Assembly (NCBI GenBank): GCA_003477185.1
Contig: DMTJ01000176.1
Location: 1 to 11,417, forward strand
Origin: Lentisphaeria bacterium
GTDB lineage: Bacteria > Verrucomicrobiota > Lentisphaeria > JABSQK01 > UBA12247
Length of the DNA stretch: 11,417 bases
Reading direction: 5' to 3'
Positions 1 to 6,388 of this stretch are shown here, piece by piece. The position numbers and the translations under genes are program-made. The notes below the pieces were generated by a model that did no database searches, had not been told where the DNA came from, and was given only the letters and a program-made list of their open reading frames with translations. The first letter of the stretch is position 1. The number at the start of each line of letters is the position of its first letter.

Positions 1-73
1 CCCATCACTCGCGAGGGAACTGGATTCACGAAACCGCGCGCCAGCCTCGACAAACTTCGCCCGGACACATCAG

Positions 74-102
74 TTGGCAGACCAGAAACGGCTTCGTATA
101 AT
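74..102 (+). promoter_or_regulatory. sigma70-type promoter for the AraC-family gene
   Basis: A -35 box TTGGCA (74-79, five of six matches to TTGACA) and a perfect -10 box TATAAT (97-102) are separated by exactly 17 bases. Transcription would start near position 109, leaving a leader of roughly 107 nt before the ATG at 216. This is the best promoter match in the window. No operator repeat or riboswitch was recognised in the leader. Confidence 0.7.
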
Positions 103-215
103 ATAGACAATCTATGCTCATGGCGCCATACCGTCAACACTACGATATCATCCAATAAATGCACGATCACAACATCCCCTGCCCTCTGAATCTCCCCCGT
201 TAAAGGCCGGATACG

Positions 216-1037
216 ATGATTCTCGAAGATTTTAATCTGCGACTGCTTACTGGGGGCTATGCTGAGTGCACACCGGACTGGTCGCTGACGGTTCTGCGCA
301 AGGATGACTGCTTTAAACTCTACATACCCGATTCTGGCACTGGGATAATGCGGGCGGACGGCAGCGAATACGAGTTGCAGCCTGGCTATGCCTACCTGAT
401 CAACGCCCATCGGGTCCAAAGCCGGGAATGCTCCCTTCGCCTGACGATCCATTGGTTACATTTCACAGCCGAGTCACCCTACCTCGACTATCTGCTGGAT
501 GGCTTACCTGGCGTTTCGCCTCTGATATGCGCGGACATCGGGCTGGCACCCGCGCACTTGACTGCCTTTGGTACTGTGTTCGGCTCTCCGGATTTAGGCC
601 GCGGAATCCGCAAAGATGCCGCGCCGGGGGCACGGTGCCTGGTCCATGGCGCGCTCAGCTCAGTCATCGGGGCGGCCCTCACCGCCAGGGGTGTCCCAAA
701 TGTTGACACCCAGACCACGCTGCGGCTTCAGCCAGCCCTGGAATTCATGCACCAGCACAACCTGTCCAATCCGTCTCTAGAGCAAGTCGCCAAAGCCGTT
801 GGCATGGCCCCAAATTCTTTTCATCGTCTGTTTCGCGAGGCCATCGGGATCACACCGTTCGAGTACATTCAACGGCGACGAATGAGCCTAGCCCGGCAGT
901 TGCTCAATGGCAGTTCGATGAGCATAAAGGAAGTTGCCACGGCAACGGGTTACTCCAGTCCCTTCTACTTCTCACGCGCCTTTCGAGCCCGCTATCACAT
1001 CACGCCCCAACACTACCGGCGGCGGAGCTCCCCATAA
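216..1037 (+). CDS. AraC/XylS-family transcriptional regulator
   Basis: A 273-residue DNA-binding regulator, normal in length for the family. The N-terminal part (about 1-165) has the look of a cupin-type ligand-binding domain, for example the LQPGYAYLINAH stretch near 55-65. The C-terminal part (about 172-270) is a typical AraC double helix-turn-helix: the first helix pair lies at about 187-211 and the second at about 236-261, ending in the family signature GYSSPFYFSRAFRARYHITPQ. The ATG at 216 is preceded by an AAAGG-like ribosome site at 203-207. The gene converges on the dioxygenase gene at 1052 with only 14 bases between them. Regulators of this type often sense sugars and control nearby catabolic genes. 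The neighbouring cupin, dioxygenase or catabolic genes are possible targets, but no operator is visible, so this is inference. Confidence 0.93.
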   Translation: MILEDFNLRLLTGGYAECTPDWSLTVLRKDDCFKLYIPDSGTGIMRADGSEYELQPGYAYLINAHRVQSRECSLRLTIHWLHFTAESPYLDYLLDGLPGVSPLICADIGLAPAHLTAFGTVFGSPDLGRGIRKDAAPGARCLVHGALSSVIGAALTARGVPNVDTQTTLRLQPALEFMHQHNLSNPSLEQVAKAVGMAPNSFHRLFREAIGITPFEYIQRRRMSLARQLLNGSSMSIKEVATATGYSSPFYFSRAFRARYHITPQHYRRRSSP

Positions 1038-1051
1038 GTGAGGCCGCCGAG

Positions 1052-1867
1052 TTAGCCGCGCTGATCGTCTGCCAGCTGTGGCTGGTACTCGCGCCGGCGC
1101 ATGAACCGCTCACCGATGTCGTAGTCCGGCTGGGCGGACACGTAGCGCCATAACTCCACGCGCTTCATCAGTTCGTAGCGCATCTCATTTCCTTCCCAGC
1201 CGTGACGCGTGTTCAGAATCCGAGGGATCTCCGGATCATCGAGCGCGGACATATCGAAGTGCCCAACCTGCGGCTGCGTCGGATTGAGACGCAACTTAAA
1301 CATATAGCGGTCTTGGTCTGTATGATTGCTCCGCGCCCCGTGCCATAAGCGAGTATTCCAGACATAAAACGTGCCCGCCGGACAGGTAGCCCAAGTCTTG
1401 CCGAGAACATGTTGGTAGGCATTAATCTCGCCGGTTCTGACGTTGCGAAAGTGCGAGCCTGGCACGATAAACGTCCCCCCCATTTCATCGGGCGTGTCCA
1501 CAGGAAAAAATGACAGCTGAATATCAAAGTAATTCTTTCGAAAATCAATCACCGAATCCTGATGCGTGTTGGGGCCGCGCATCGTACGCGCCTTGACCAG
1601 ATGCGCCGCATGGTGGTCATAGAGCGGATCTGGGCCGACCAGAGAGTGGATGAGACCGGCCACTTTCGGCAGGCGAAAGAGCTCTCCCAAGGCGCCATCC
1701 TTGGGCCAGGTTTCCTCGAATGGTGTCCCCACAGGACGATAGCCGCCGAAGCTGGTCATCTCCTCTCTACAGGCGTGACACAGGTCCTCGGGTACCATGT
1801 GATCGTAGCGCAAGAATCCCGAGGCGACAAAGCGAGCCATGTCTTGAGACGAGATGAGATGTTCCAT
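1052..1867 (-). CDS. phytanoyl-CoA dioxygenase (PhyH) family protein
   Basis: A 271-residue non-heme Fe(II)/2-oxoglutarate-dependent oxygenase of the PhyH family. The iron-binding facial triad is visible: His102 and Asp104 in THQDS, and a distal His176 in RLWHGARSNH. Arg187 (DQDRYMF) is placed to bind 2-oxoglutarate. The fold-typical GGTFIVPGSHF lies at 130-140. The start at 1867 is preferred to an in-frame ATG 27 codons upstream because AGAAAGGTG sits just before it, and because the longer version would overlap the small upstream gene. That gene ends 16 bases before this start, so the two are probably co-transcribed. The substrate cannot be read from the sequence; PhyH proteins of this kind hydroxylate diverse small molecules. 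There is no signal peptide, so it is probably cytoplasmic. Confidence 0.9.
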   Translation of the reverse strand: MEHLISSQDMARFVASGFLRYDHMVPEDLCHACREEMTSFGGYRPVGTPFEETWPKDGALGELFRLPKVAGLIHSLVGPDPLYDHHAAHLVKARTMRGPNTHQDSVIDFRKNYFDIQLSFFPVDTPDEMGGTFIVPGSHFRNVRTGEINAYQHVLGKTWATCPAGTFYVWNTRLWHGARSNHTDQDRYMFKLRLNPTQPQVGHFDMSALDDPEIPRILNTRHGWEGNEMRYELMKRVELWRYVSAQPDYDIGERFMRRREYQPQLADDQRG

Positions 1868-1883
1868 CGGGTGCACCTTTCTA

Positions 1884-2168
1884 TTATTCTGGTTGCATCT
1901 CACTGAAGCGTGATAGGACGGTTTGATAAGGAAAGGCTCCCAACTCATAGCCCTCGGCTTCGGTTCTCTGCTTGAACTCGCTCATCTGGATAACCTGCCA
2001 GCCGTCCCGCATCGCAGCCATTGCATTCCGATAAGGCGGCTGGCCTTCTTCGACCAAGTCCCCGACTTCTGATCCCTTTGAGGCCTCATATCTCGCCCAG
2101 GCAGAGGGCCTGACGTCGAGTGCCGGAGCCGTTTGAAAAAACACAAGAATGTCTTGAACTTTGGCCAT
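1884..2168 (-). CDS. small protein of unknown function, paired with the PhyH gene
   Basis: A 94-residue soluble protein with no signal peptide or membrane segment. The start at 2168 is chosen over an in-frame upstream ATG because GAAGAAGG lies directly before it. The C-terminal half holds an aromatic-rich patch (RDGWQVIQMSEF, about 54-65) that has the feel of a conserved motif. I cannot name a family or function. It is the first gene of a two-gene unit: its stop is 16 bases ahead of the dioxygenase start, on the same strand. That spacing suggests a joint role such as an accessory subunit, but this is inference from arrangement alone. Confidence 0.75.
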   Translation of the reverse strand: MAKVQDILVFFQTAPALDVRPSAWARYEASKGSEVGDLVEEGQPPYRNAMAAMRDGWQVIQMSEFKQRTEAEGYELGAFPYQTVLSRFSEMQPE

Positions 2169-2593
2169 AGTTACCTTCTTCCGTGATTGCCGAGTGCAAA
2201 TTCCCAACCTACTCTTGAACTAACCACTTCTCCAGCTACCTAACCGAGAATACAGAATCTTGGGCCCTACCCGCGATACTGACCCCGCAGCAAGTTTGAT
2301 CTCGGAGGTTATTCGGCACAGTTATTTGCCCCCACATGTTCGCATTCGAAGGAATTCCATGAGTAAACCAGGTAGCTTGGCTCTCTAAGCCGAGTTGCGA
2401 TGGCATTGCAGCGACGAGAACACGGACGCAGATCGGAGACCCAACGCTTCTTCTTGGCGGTGTCACGCAGCGGGAAGTGCCGAAGGGGATACTTCTCCGA
2501 ACCACACAGGATCTGCTCCACTACGGTGTACACCGCTGCCTGATCGAGTCTTTTTCAAATGCTCAAGGTCGGCTTAAGTCAGTGCCATTGGGG
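2169..2593 (-). other. 425-base stretch with no recognised gene
   Basis: It lies upstream of the small gene starting at 2168, so its promoter probably falls at the left end, but I see no convincing -35/-10 pair. A - strand open frame at about 2309-2533 is arginine- and cysteine-rich and matches nothing I know. I see no RNA gene, terminator or repeat. It is probably degenerate DNA continuous with the relics at 2594-3434. Confidence 0.4.
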
Positions 2594-2740
2594 TCATGGA
2601 TCATCATTGAAAAGCTGGTTGATCGCTCGCAGCTGCGCTGCCTCTACCTTCACAACCTTGCGGTCTAGCGTGACCATGCCGTTGATCTGGTAGTGATAGT
2701 CCGCCAACGCGCCTGCCATCTGACCATTCGGCGCTCCCGA
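2594..2740 (-). pseudogene. open 3' end of an unrecognised protein (fragment)
   Basis: The - strand frame from about 2740 to a stop at 2594-2596 reads as a plausible soluble C-terminus of about 49 residues. It includes QMAGALADYHYQINGMVTLD and ends AAQLRAINQLFNDDP, a composition more like real coding sequence than the alternative frames. It lacks a good start and is closed upstream by a stop, just past a run of six A/T bases at 2740-2745 where a frameshift could easily have occurred. I do not recognise the family. It may be a decayed gene whose 5' part was lost. Confidence 0.3.
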
Positions 2741-2769
2741 AAAAATGTAACCTTAATCCCGCGCGGGCC

Positions 2770-3145
2770 CTAAGCTCGATCTCGCTGTCGTGATGCGACG
2801 CATGATCGTACGACCTCCTCTTCAACAAGGTATCGGCGACCACCGGGTCGGCTAAGCATTGCCACGATTCTATCCAGCTCGGCTTTGTGCTTTCGACTCT
2901 CGTCTAGGCCCAATGCCTTGCCGACCACCGAGACACCCTGGCTGGCGGCACATTCCAGTGTCCCCCCGCGAGCAATCTCAAAGTAGCGCCGGTGGTCTGC
3001 GGGGGCCGTCTTACCGTCGCCTACGGCAATGTTCAGCGGGATAGACTGGCGCCCGCTTCAAGTCCCCGGCTTGATTATAAACACAAGCTATATAGTCGAT
3101 CGCAACTCGATGCACATCCAGTTTTTCAGGTCCTAATCCCGTAAT
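2770..3145 (-). pseudogene. four-helix-bundle protein (23S rRNA intervening-sequence / S23-like), broken
   Basis: Two frames together spell most of an S23-like four-helix-bundle protein. The N-terminal part (about 3145-3053) contains EKLDVHRVAIDYIACVYNQA. In another frame the C-terminal part (about 3049-2770) contains SIPLNIAVGDGK, then DHRRYFEIARG, TLECAA and ELDRIVAMLSRPGGR, ending at a TAG at 2770-2772. These are the hallmark segments of the family: SIPxNIAEGxGK followed by a helix containing FxxIARGSxxE. The stretch normally joining the halves (roughly a dozen codons before SIPLN) is missing, and the frame shifts at about 3050, so the gene carries a small out-of-frame deletion. No in-frame ATG is seen close to the expected N-terminus. 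Intact members form oligomeric bundles of unclear role. Confidence 0.75.
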
Positions 3146-3148
3146 GTT

Positions 3149-3178
3149 CGATACCGATCCCGATTTTGATTTGGATGC
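3149..3178. repeat. imperfect GAT-rich hexamer tract (about 5 units)
   Basis: On the + strand five successive six-base units, cgatac, cgatcc, cgattt, tgattt and ggatgc, share a central GAT. The reverse strand reads as an alternating I-K-I-G-I-G-I pattern. The tract lies between the four-helix-bundle relic and the HicB relic. It may be slippage-generated sequence and may have fused the two frames. Confidence 0.5.
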
Positions 3179-3221
3179 CGGCTTCTGCGATTGCACGGAT
3201 CGCATTGGCAGCATGTCGTGG

Positions 3222-3434
3222 GTGACAGTCACGACTCAACATACTCCCAGACTGTTCGAGGTTGGAGATCAGAGCCTTATCCTCACGCATCCCATCCAAG
3301 TGAAACACAATCGCATTTTGACTGTTGCGCTTGGCTTTCGCCAGAGTTCACCCCGTGGAAACGCCACCGATAAAATCCGGCACATAGGCGGAACAGTTCG
3401 AGCCAGCTAGCTCAATTACCACAGCATATCGCAT
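3222..3434 (-). pseudogene. HicB-family antitoxin relic with an internal stop
   Basis: Starting at an ATG at 3432-3434, the - strand reads MRYAVVIELAGSN, then SAYVPDFIGGVSTG, a TGA stop (3348-3350), and in the same frame TLAKAKRNSQNAIVFHLDGM followed by REDKAL. This matches the partial RNase-H-like HicB/UPF0150 antitoxin pattern, MRYxVVIE-x-YSAYVPDLPGC-x-TxGxTLEE-x-N-x-AI-x-HL-x-G-REDG. The length to the end of the similarity (about 70 codons) is right for a stand-alone HicB-type protein. The internal stop falls at the variable residue before TLEE, and the conserved Gly-Cys turn is altered to Gly-Gly. Past the similarity the frame stays open to 3126 through the GAT repeat. No HicA toxin is visible next to it, so this is probably an orphan, decayed antitoxin gene. 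Confidence 0.8.
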
Positions 3435-3491
3435 CGTCACGCTGTCCGCATATCTTGGGCGTGCCGGAAACGATTTCCTATCAGTTAGCGG

Positions 3492-4817
3492 CTAGTTCGC
3501 CGCAAGACCAGGCGTTTGGGAATGGGCACCCTGCGGAAAGTCGAAGGTCAACACGAATGGTTCAGTTCCCGTGTTCGCTATCTCGACCCCGCCGCGGTCA
3601 AGCGCGGCCTGAGTGATAAATCCGACCTCCGGATAGATCTCGCCGAGAATCATACCCTGATTGTAGCGTACTTCGAGCTTGCCGACGCGACCGTTTCCAC
3701 CATTTGTATGGAACAGCGCGGGACTCTCAGGACGAAAGTTGGTCTTGCTGCCAGGATCTATGGTGAGTCGGAGAATTGAACACCGCTGCTCGCCAAGGAC
3801 CTCACCGTAGACAATCCACTTTGCATCAACGCCTTCGCCTGCAAATTCTTCGGCAACGATCGTCGGTCGGGAATTCTTCAGGACAAAGTCAGGGTCCTGG
3901 TTAGCTGCGAAGTCAAACTGATCAACCAGGTACTCCCAGTCTTCATGTTTGTCCTTCGGATAATCCTCTTCCCGACATGCGTAGAACGCATCCGCAGCGC
4001 CGATACGGCCATCAAGCGTCAGGTCCTCGGCGAGGAAATGCTCATCCATCGTGACATGCAACTCGTGCGTACAAAGATCCGTCGGTGAGTGAAGTACACC
4101 GTTCGGCATTACGAAACCATTATCGAGCTGCATCATCACGTGCGGGGCCAAGTGCCGGATCCCGTTATACTCGCCCTGGCCCCAGCTCTTCATACAAGCG
4201 AGAAACTGATCCTTCGTCACGAACGGATATAATCCCATGGCGGTCGTGTGATAATGCGACGGACTAACTCCGGGATTGTCAAACGAATTAATGTCGTAGA
4301 CTTCCCACTTTGCCCAGTGAAGATGATTCGGAATCGGATTCAGATTGTCGAACTTCTTTGAAACGATCGGCCAAGTTGCCTCACCGAACACTGACTCCGC
4401 AAAGGCCGTAACCTTCTCCCCCATGACGGCTTTAGGATTGGCGGCAATCAAATCCTGAAGTGAGATAACTTGCCCGCTGGGCGTGAGGACGTGTGCTTCG
4501 CCTTCACGAAACGGAGCCTTCTGCGTACGCGTGTCGATGACGCCAGTCACAATTGGAACGGTACAGCACATCCAGAGCTCATCGAGACCCGTCCCGCCCA
4601 TATAATCCGGATAGTAAGATTGAGCATCCAGGCGAAGGCGTTTACCTGGCGTACAAAACGTTCGCCCCGCATAGCGGTGCAGAAGCTGCAATACGCCATC
4701 GTTCTGATTCAGGCAGTCATCCAGAATCGAATCCGATGCTCCGTTGGCCCCATCGATCACGTCTTGTTGTGGGTACTCGTGCAGTTTATCCGCAAGAATT
4801 GATGTCGAAACAGCCAT
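3492..4817 (-). CDS. double-cupin protein, possible sugar(-phosphate) isomerase-like enzyme
   Basis: A 441-residue soluble protein with no signal peptide. Its middle looks like a metal-binding cupin: HLHWAKWE (His165, His167, Glu172), SHYHTT (His188, His190) and NGVLHS (His243), followed by CTHELHVTMDEH at 249-260. A second beta-rich domain (about 330-435) carries LFHTNGGNGRVGK (His370), like a second cupin. The His-x-His...Glu...His layout resembles the zinc site of type I phosphomannose isomerases, but the overall sequence is not a standard ManA, so the name is inference. The start at 4817 has a GAGGTG ribosome site at good spacing. It stands alone between two degraded regions. Its place beside uronate and sulfated-glycan genes suggests carbohydrate work, though it could also be a non-enzymatic cupin. 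Confidence 0.6.
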   Translation of the reverse strand: MAVSTSILADKLHEYPQQDVIDGANGASDSILDDCLNQNDGVLQLLHRYAGRTFCTPGKRLRLDAQSYYPDYMGGTGLDELWMCCTVPIVTGVIDTRTQKAPFREGEAHVLTPSGQVISLQDLIAANPKAVMGEKVTAFAESVFGEATWPIVSKKFDNLNPIPNHLHWAKWEVYDINSFDNPGVSPSHYHTTAMGLYPFVTKDQFLACMKSWGQGEYNGIRHLAPHVMMQLDNGFVMPNGVLHSPTDLCTHELHVTMDEHFLAEDLTLDGRIGAADAFYACREEDYPKDKHEDWEYLVDQFDFAANQDPDFVLKNSRPTIVAEEFAGEGVDAKWIVYGEVLGEQRCSILRLTIDPGSKTNFRPESPALFHTNGGNGRVGKLEVRYNQGMILGEIYPEVGFITQAALDRGGVEIANTGTEPFVLTFDFPQGAHSQTPGLAAN

Positions 4818-5062
4818 TGGTGATACACCTCAATGAGTCTAAATGGGGTTATTGCTAACACAAATCCAGGCGGGTCTTGTCTGAAACCATGTCCCAGAGA
4901 TGCGTTGTCAGAATCAGTCAGGAAACTTATACCCGATCGTCTCCTCGTACATATTATGCGATCGCATTAGCCGCCAGTCAAGGTGATGCTGCCCCGAAGT
5001 GTACCATTTCGCACCGTCGTGCCGAACAAGGAGACCGGAACGCTTGTGCCGACAGGGAATGG
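4818..5062 (-). other. intergenic region with a possible 3' coding remnant
   Basis: The part next to 4817 should carry the promoter of the double-cupin gene, but no strong -35/-10 pair stands out. Beyond the sulfatase stop (5063-5065) the same frame stays open to a TAA at 4967-4969. This segment is rich in Val, Thr, Ser and Gly (VPVSLFGTTVRNGTLRGSIT), like the beta-rich end of an extracellular protein. It is not a known sulfatase C-terminus. A perfect 12-base palindrome lies at 4956-4967. Confidence 0.3.
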
Positions 5063-5506
5063 TCAAGCCCCCAAGCCCCACTTGCCGATCAAGGCCGTCG
5101 AGTAACCCGCCTCACTCATCTTTTCGGCTACCGTAATGGTTTCGTCCGGGATCGGAAGCTGACCCGACTCGTTTTCCACGCTCCTCATAATTTCGTAATT
5201 CCCGCAAATATGGGCGTGCCCCACATGCTGGCCCGTCATCAGGGAACAGCGCGAAGAGGCACAGACGGAGGTCCCGTAATAATAATCCGTCAAACGCAGC
5301 CCCTCTTTCGCCATTTGGTCGATCCGGGGCGTCTTAATGACCTTCTGACCGTAGCAGCCCAATTGCCCATAGCCCATGTCATCACACATGACGAAAATCA
5401 CGTTGGGGTTTTCCGGGATGGACTCCGTTTGGGCGCCCTGCCCCAAAAGAGGTTGCAATGTCAGGGCCGCGGCCAAAGCCACGCAGTTTCGGTAGTTTTT
5501 CATCAT
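5063..5506 (-). pseudogene. type I sulfatase, N-terminal fragment
   Basis: A 147-residue remnant of an exported formylglycine-dependent sulfatase (normally about 450-550 residues). It has a signal peptide (about 1-25), the opening strand NPNVIFVMCDDMGYGQLGCY with the metal-binding Asp pair (42-43), and the sulfatase signature CASSR at 82-86, where Cys82 would become formylglycine. It ends GKWGLGA then a stop: the usual GKWHLG-type motif is present, but the remaining two thirds of the enzyme, with the other metal ligands and C-terminal subdomain, is absent. It therefore cannot be active. The start at 5506 (or the second ATG at 5503) has AGGAA at suitable spacing. It lies 11 bases downstream of the carbohydrate-binding-like fragment, so a former operon is possible. 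The family acts on sulfated glycans. Confidence 0.85.
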
Positions 5507-5517
5507 GGGTAAAATTC

Positions 5518-5747
5518 CTATTTCTGATGGTCTTTGATAATCAGGATGGCGTGATCGCCGGAGAAAAGAGCCCCGCCGCAGTCGATCCAGGCGACGAGAG
5601 CGCGCCATTCACGCTGAGTTGCATCGAGTGGCCGTTGGCGGCAGGGCGTTCGCCGCTGTAGCGGATGGCAAGGGTCGCTGCTCCGGCACCGCCGTCGTTT
5701 CCCTGATAACACCCCACGTAGGATCGGGTGTGGCCCAAGAAGTCGAG
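5518..5747 (-). pseudogene. carbohydrate-binding-module-like fragment, frameshifted
   Basis: The - strand frame running from about 5747 reads YVGCYQGNDGG, AATLAIRYSGE, then NGHSMQLSVNG. This resembles the middle of a CBM6/35-type beta-sandwich, in which a YxGNDG-like start is followed by TLxxRYAN and a MxLxVNG strand. About 50 bases before 5541 the sensible reading seems to pass to another frame, giving HAILIIKDHQK and a TAG at 5518-5520, which could be the end of the same domain. The sulfatase start follows 11 bases later. If right, this is the end of a secreted carbohydrate-active protein with at least one frameshift. The assignment rests on a loose motif match; chance reading is a real alternative. 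Confidence 0.3.
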
Positions 5748-5947
5748 CTAGCCTCGCCTTGGTCGTCACCTGAATGTACCAAGCGTAGAGTCAACAGCAC
5801 CAGCAAGACCGGCCCGATGCCTTATTTGAACGGAACTTCAGTGAGAATAATCGCCGCGCGTGCAACACTTACCAGCACTGCAATTTCTCCAAAAATCCGG
5901 AGATGGACTGGCAACTTCTTGTCGCTCCTGATGCGCCTGTCATCCAA
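5748..5947 (-). pseudogene. small membrane protein relic just after an attC site
   Basis: Directly after the R' box of the attC site the - strand frame opens at a TTG (5945-5947) and encodes a basic stretch (RRIRSDKKLPVHLRIFGE) followed by a hydrophobic segment, AVLVSVARAAIIL. A TAA at 5822-5824 interrupts it, after which the same frame gives a second hydrophobic segment (GIGPVLLVLLTLRLVHSGDD). The layout of two membrane segments beginning right at the cassette boundary fits a cassette gene broken by one nonsense change. There is no good ATG in this frame. The protein is not recognised. Confidence 0.35.
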
Positions 5948-6037
5948 CTTTAGAGCTGTGGCAGGGCGGGGTCAAACTCTCCAGAGCGAAGCGAACAAGA
6001 GGCGCTAGCTGCCCGTGCCACCAGCGGCTTGTTAGAC
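5942..6037 (-). repeat. attC: integron attC recombination site (59-base element)
   Basis: On the - strand the site begins with the R'' box GTCTAAC (6037-6031) and ends with the R' box GTTGGAT (5948-5942); both fit the RYYYAAC and GTTRRRY consensus. Inside, + strand 6011-6025 and 5955-5967 are complementary over 13 base pairs, leaving two unpaired bases on one arm only. This is the extrahelical-base pattern that gives attC hairpins their strand choice. The length is 96 bases, normal for attC. The TAA of the 114-residue gene lies inside R'', a usual arrangement for cassette genes. No integrase gene is in the window. Confidence 0.8.
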
Positions 6038-6376
6038 ATCCTCTCGTACGCCAACCTTCTTTAGCTCTTGAAGAAGATCGCTCAACTGTCGTTTGTGCGC
6101 CTCCTCAAACCGCAGTCGCACCTCGCGCTCGTCCCGCGTGCGAACCGTGATGTAAAAATCTTCGAGCATAATATCTCGGTGCAGAGTAGTCCGAATGACT
6201 TCAAGCTCGGGATCCGTCTCGACGCGAGCAAGGACTCGGTTGAACTTTCCATAATATCCGAACGGGAGGCCCAGGTTCGGCGCGAAGCCAATAGCGCTCA
6301 AGGCGATGAGGATCAGAATTACCAGCGAAGCAGCCAGTGTCGATAGAGCTAGCCACAGCTTCGTCTTTGTTTTCAT
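6032..6376 (-). CDS. gene-cassette protein, membrane-anchored, unknown function
   Basis: A 114-residue protein with a basic N-terminus (MKTKTK), one hydrophobic segment at about 8-31, and a hydrophilic tail rich in Arg and Glu (DEREVRLRFEEAHKRQLSDL), probably helical, predicted to hang on one side of the membrane. No family was recognised. The ATG at 6376 is preferred to an in-frame ATG 22 codons upstream because the longer version would run back through the degenerate attC. No strong ribosome site is seen, which is common in cassettes. Its stop lies inside the attC R'' box and its start lies 12 bases after the candidate R' box of the preceding attC. The gene therefore fills a cassette of roughly 450 bases, and its expression would depend on read-through from upstream. 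Confidence 0.7.
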   Translation of the reverse strand: MKTKTKLWLALSTLAASLVILILIALSAIGFAPNLGLPFGYYGKFNRVLARVETDPELEVIRTTLHRDIMLEDFYITVRTRDEREVRLRFEEAHKRQLSDLLQELKKVGVREDV

Positions 6377-6388
6377 GTCATTATTTGT

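Noticed and set aside
2770..3145. Four-helix-bundle relic considered as the Avd gene of a diversity-generating retroelement
   Set aside because: No reverse transcriptase, template repeat or variable repeat is seen, and the sequence fits the S23-like group better.
2594..3491. Possible toxin-antitoxin or anti-phage island
   Set aside because: Only decayed pieces are present (HicB relic, four-helix-bundle relic). No toxin, nuclease or ATPase is visible, so it is not a working defence system.
4956..4967. Perfect palindrome containing GCGATCGC
   Set aside because: This is the cyanobacterial HIP1 octamer, but it occurs once here and nothing else suggests a cyanobacterium. It is probably chance.
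4877..5512. 211-codon + strand open frame
   Set aside because: It is antisense to the sulfatase fragment, which has clear family motifs; the + strand translation has none.
5704..5734. ACACCC/GGGTGT stem ending in GTTAT considered as another attC
   Set aside because: Only about 6-7 bp pair, there is no RYYYAAC partner at a suitable distance, and it overlaps the CBM-like reading.
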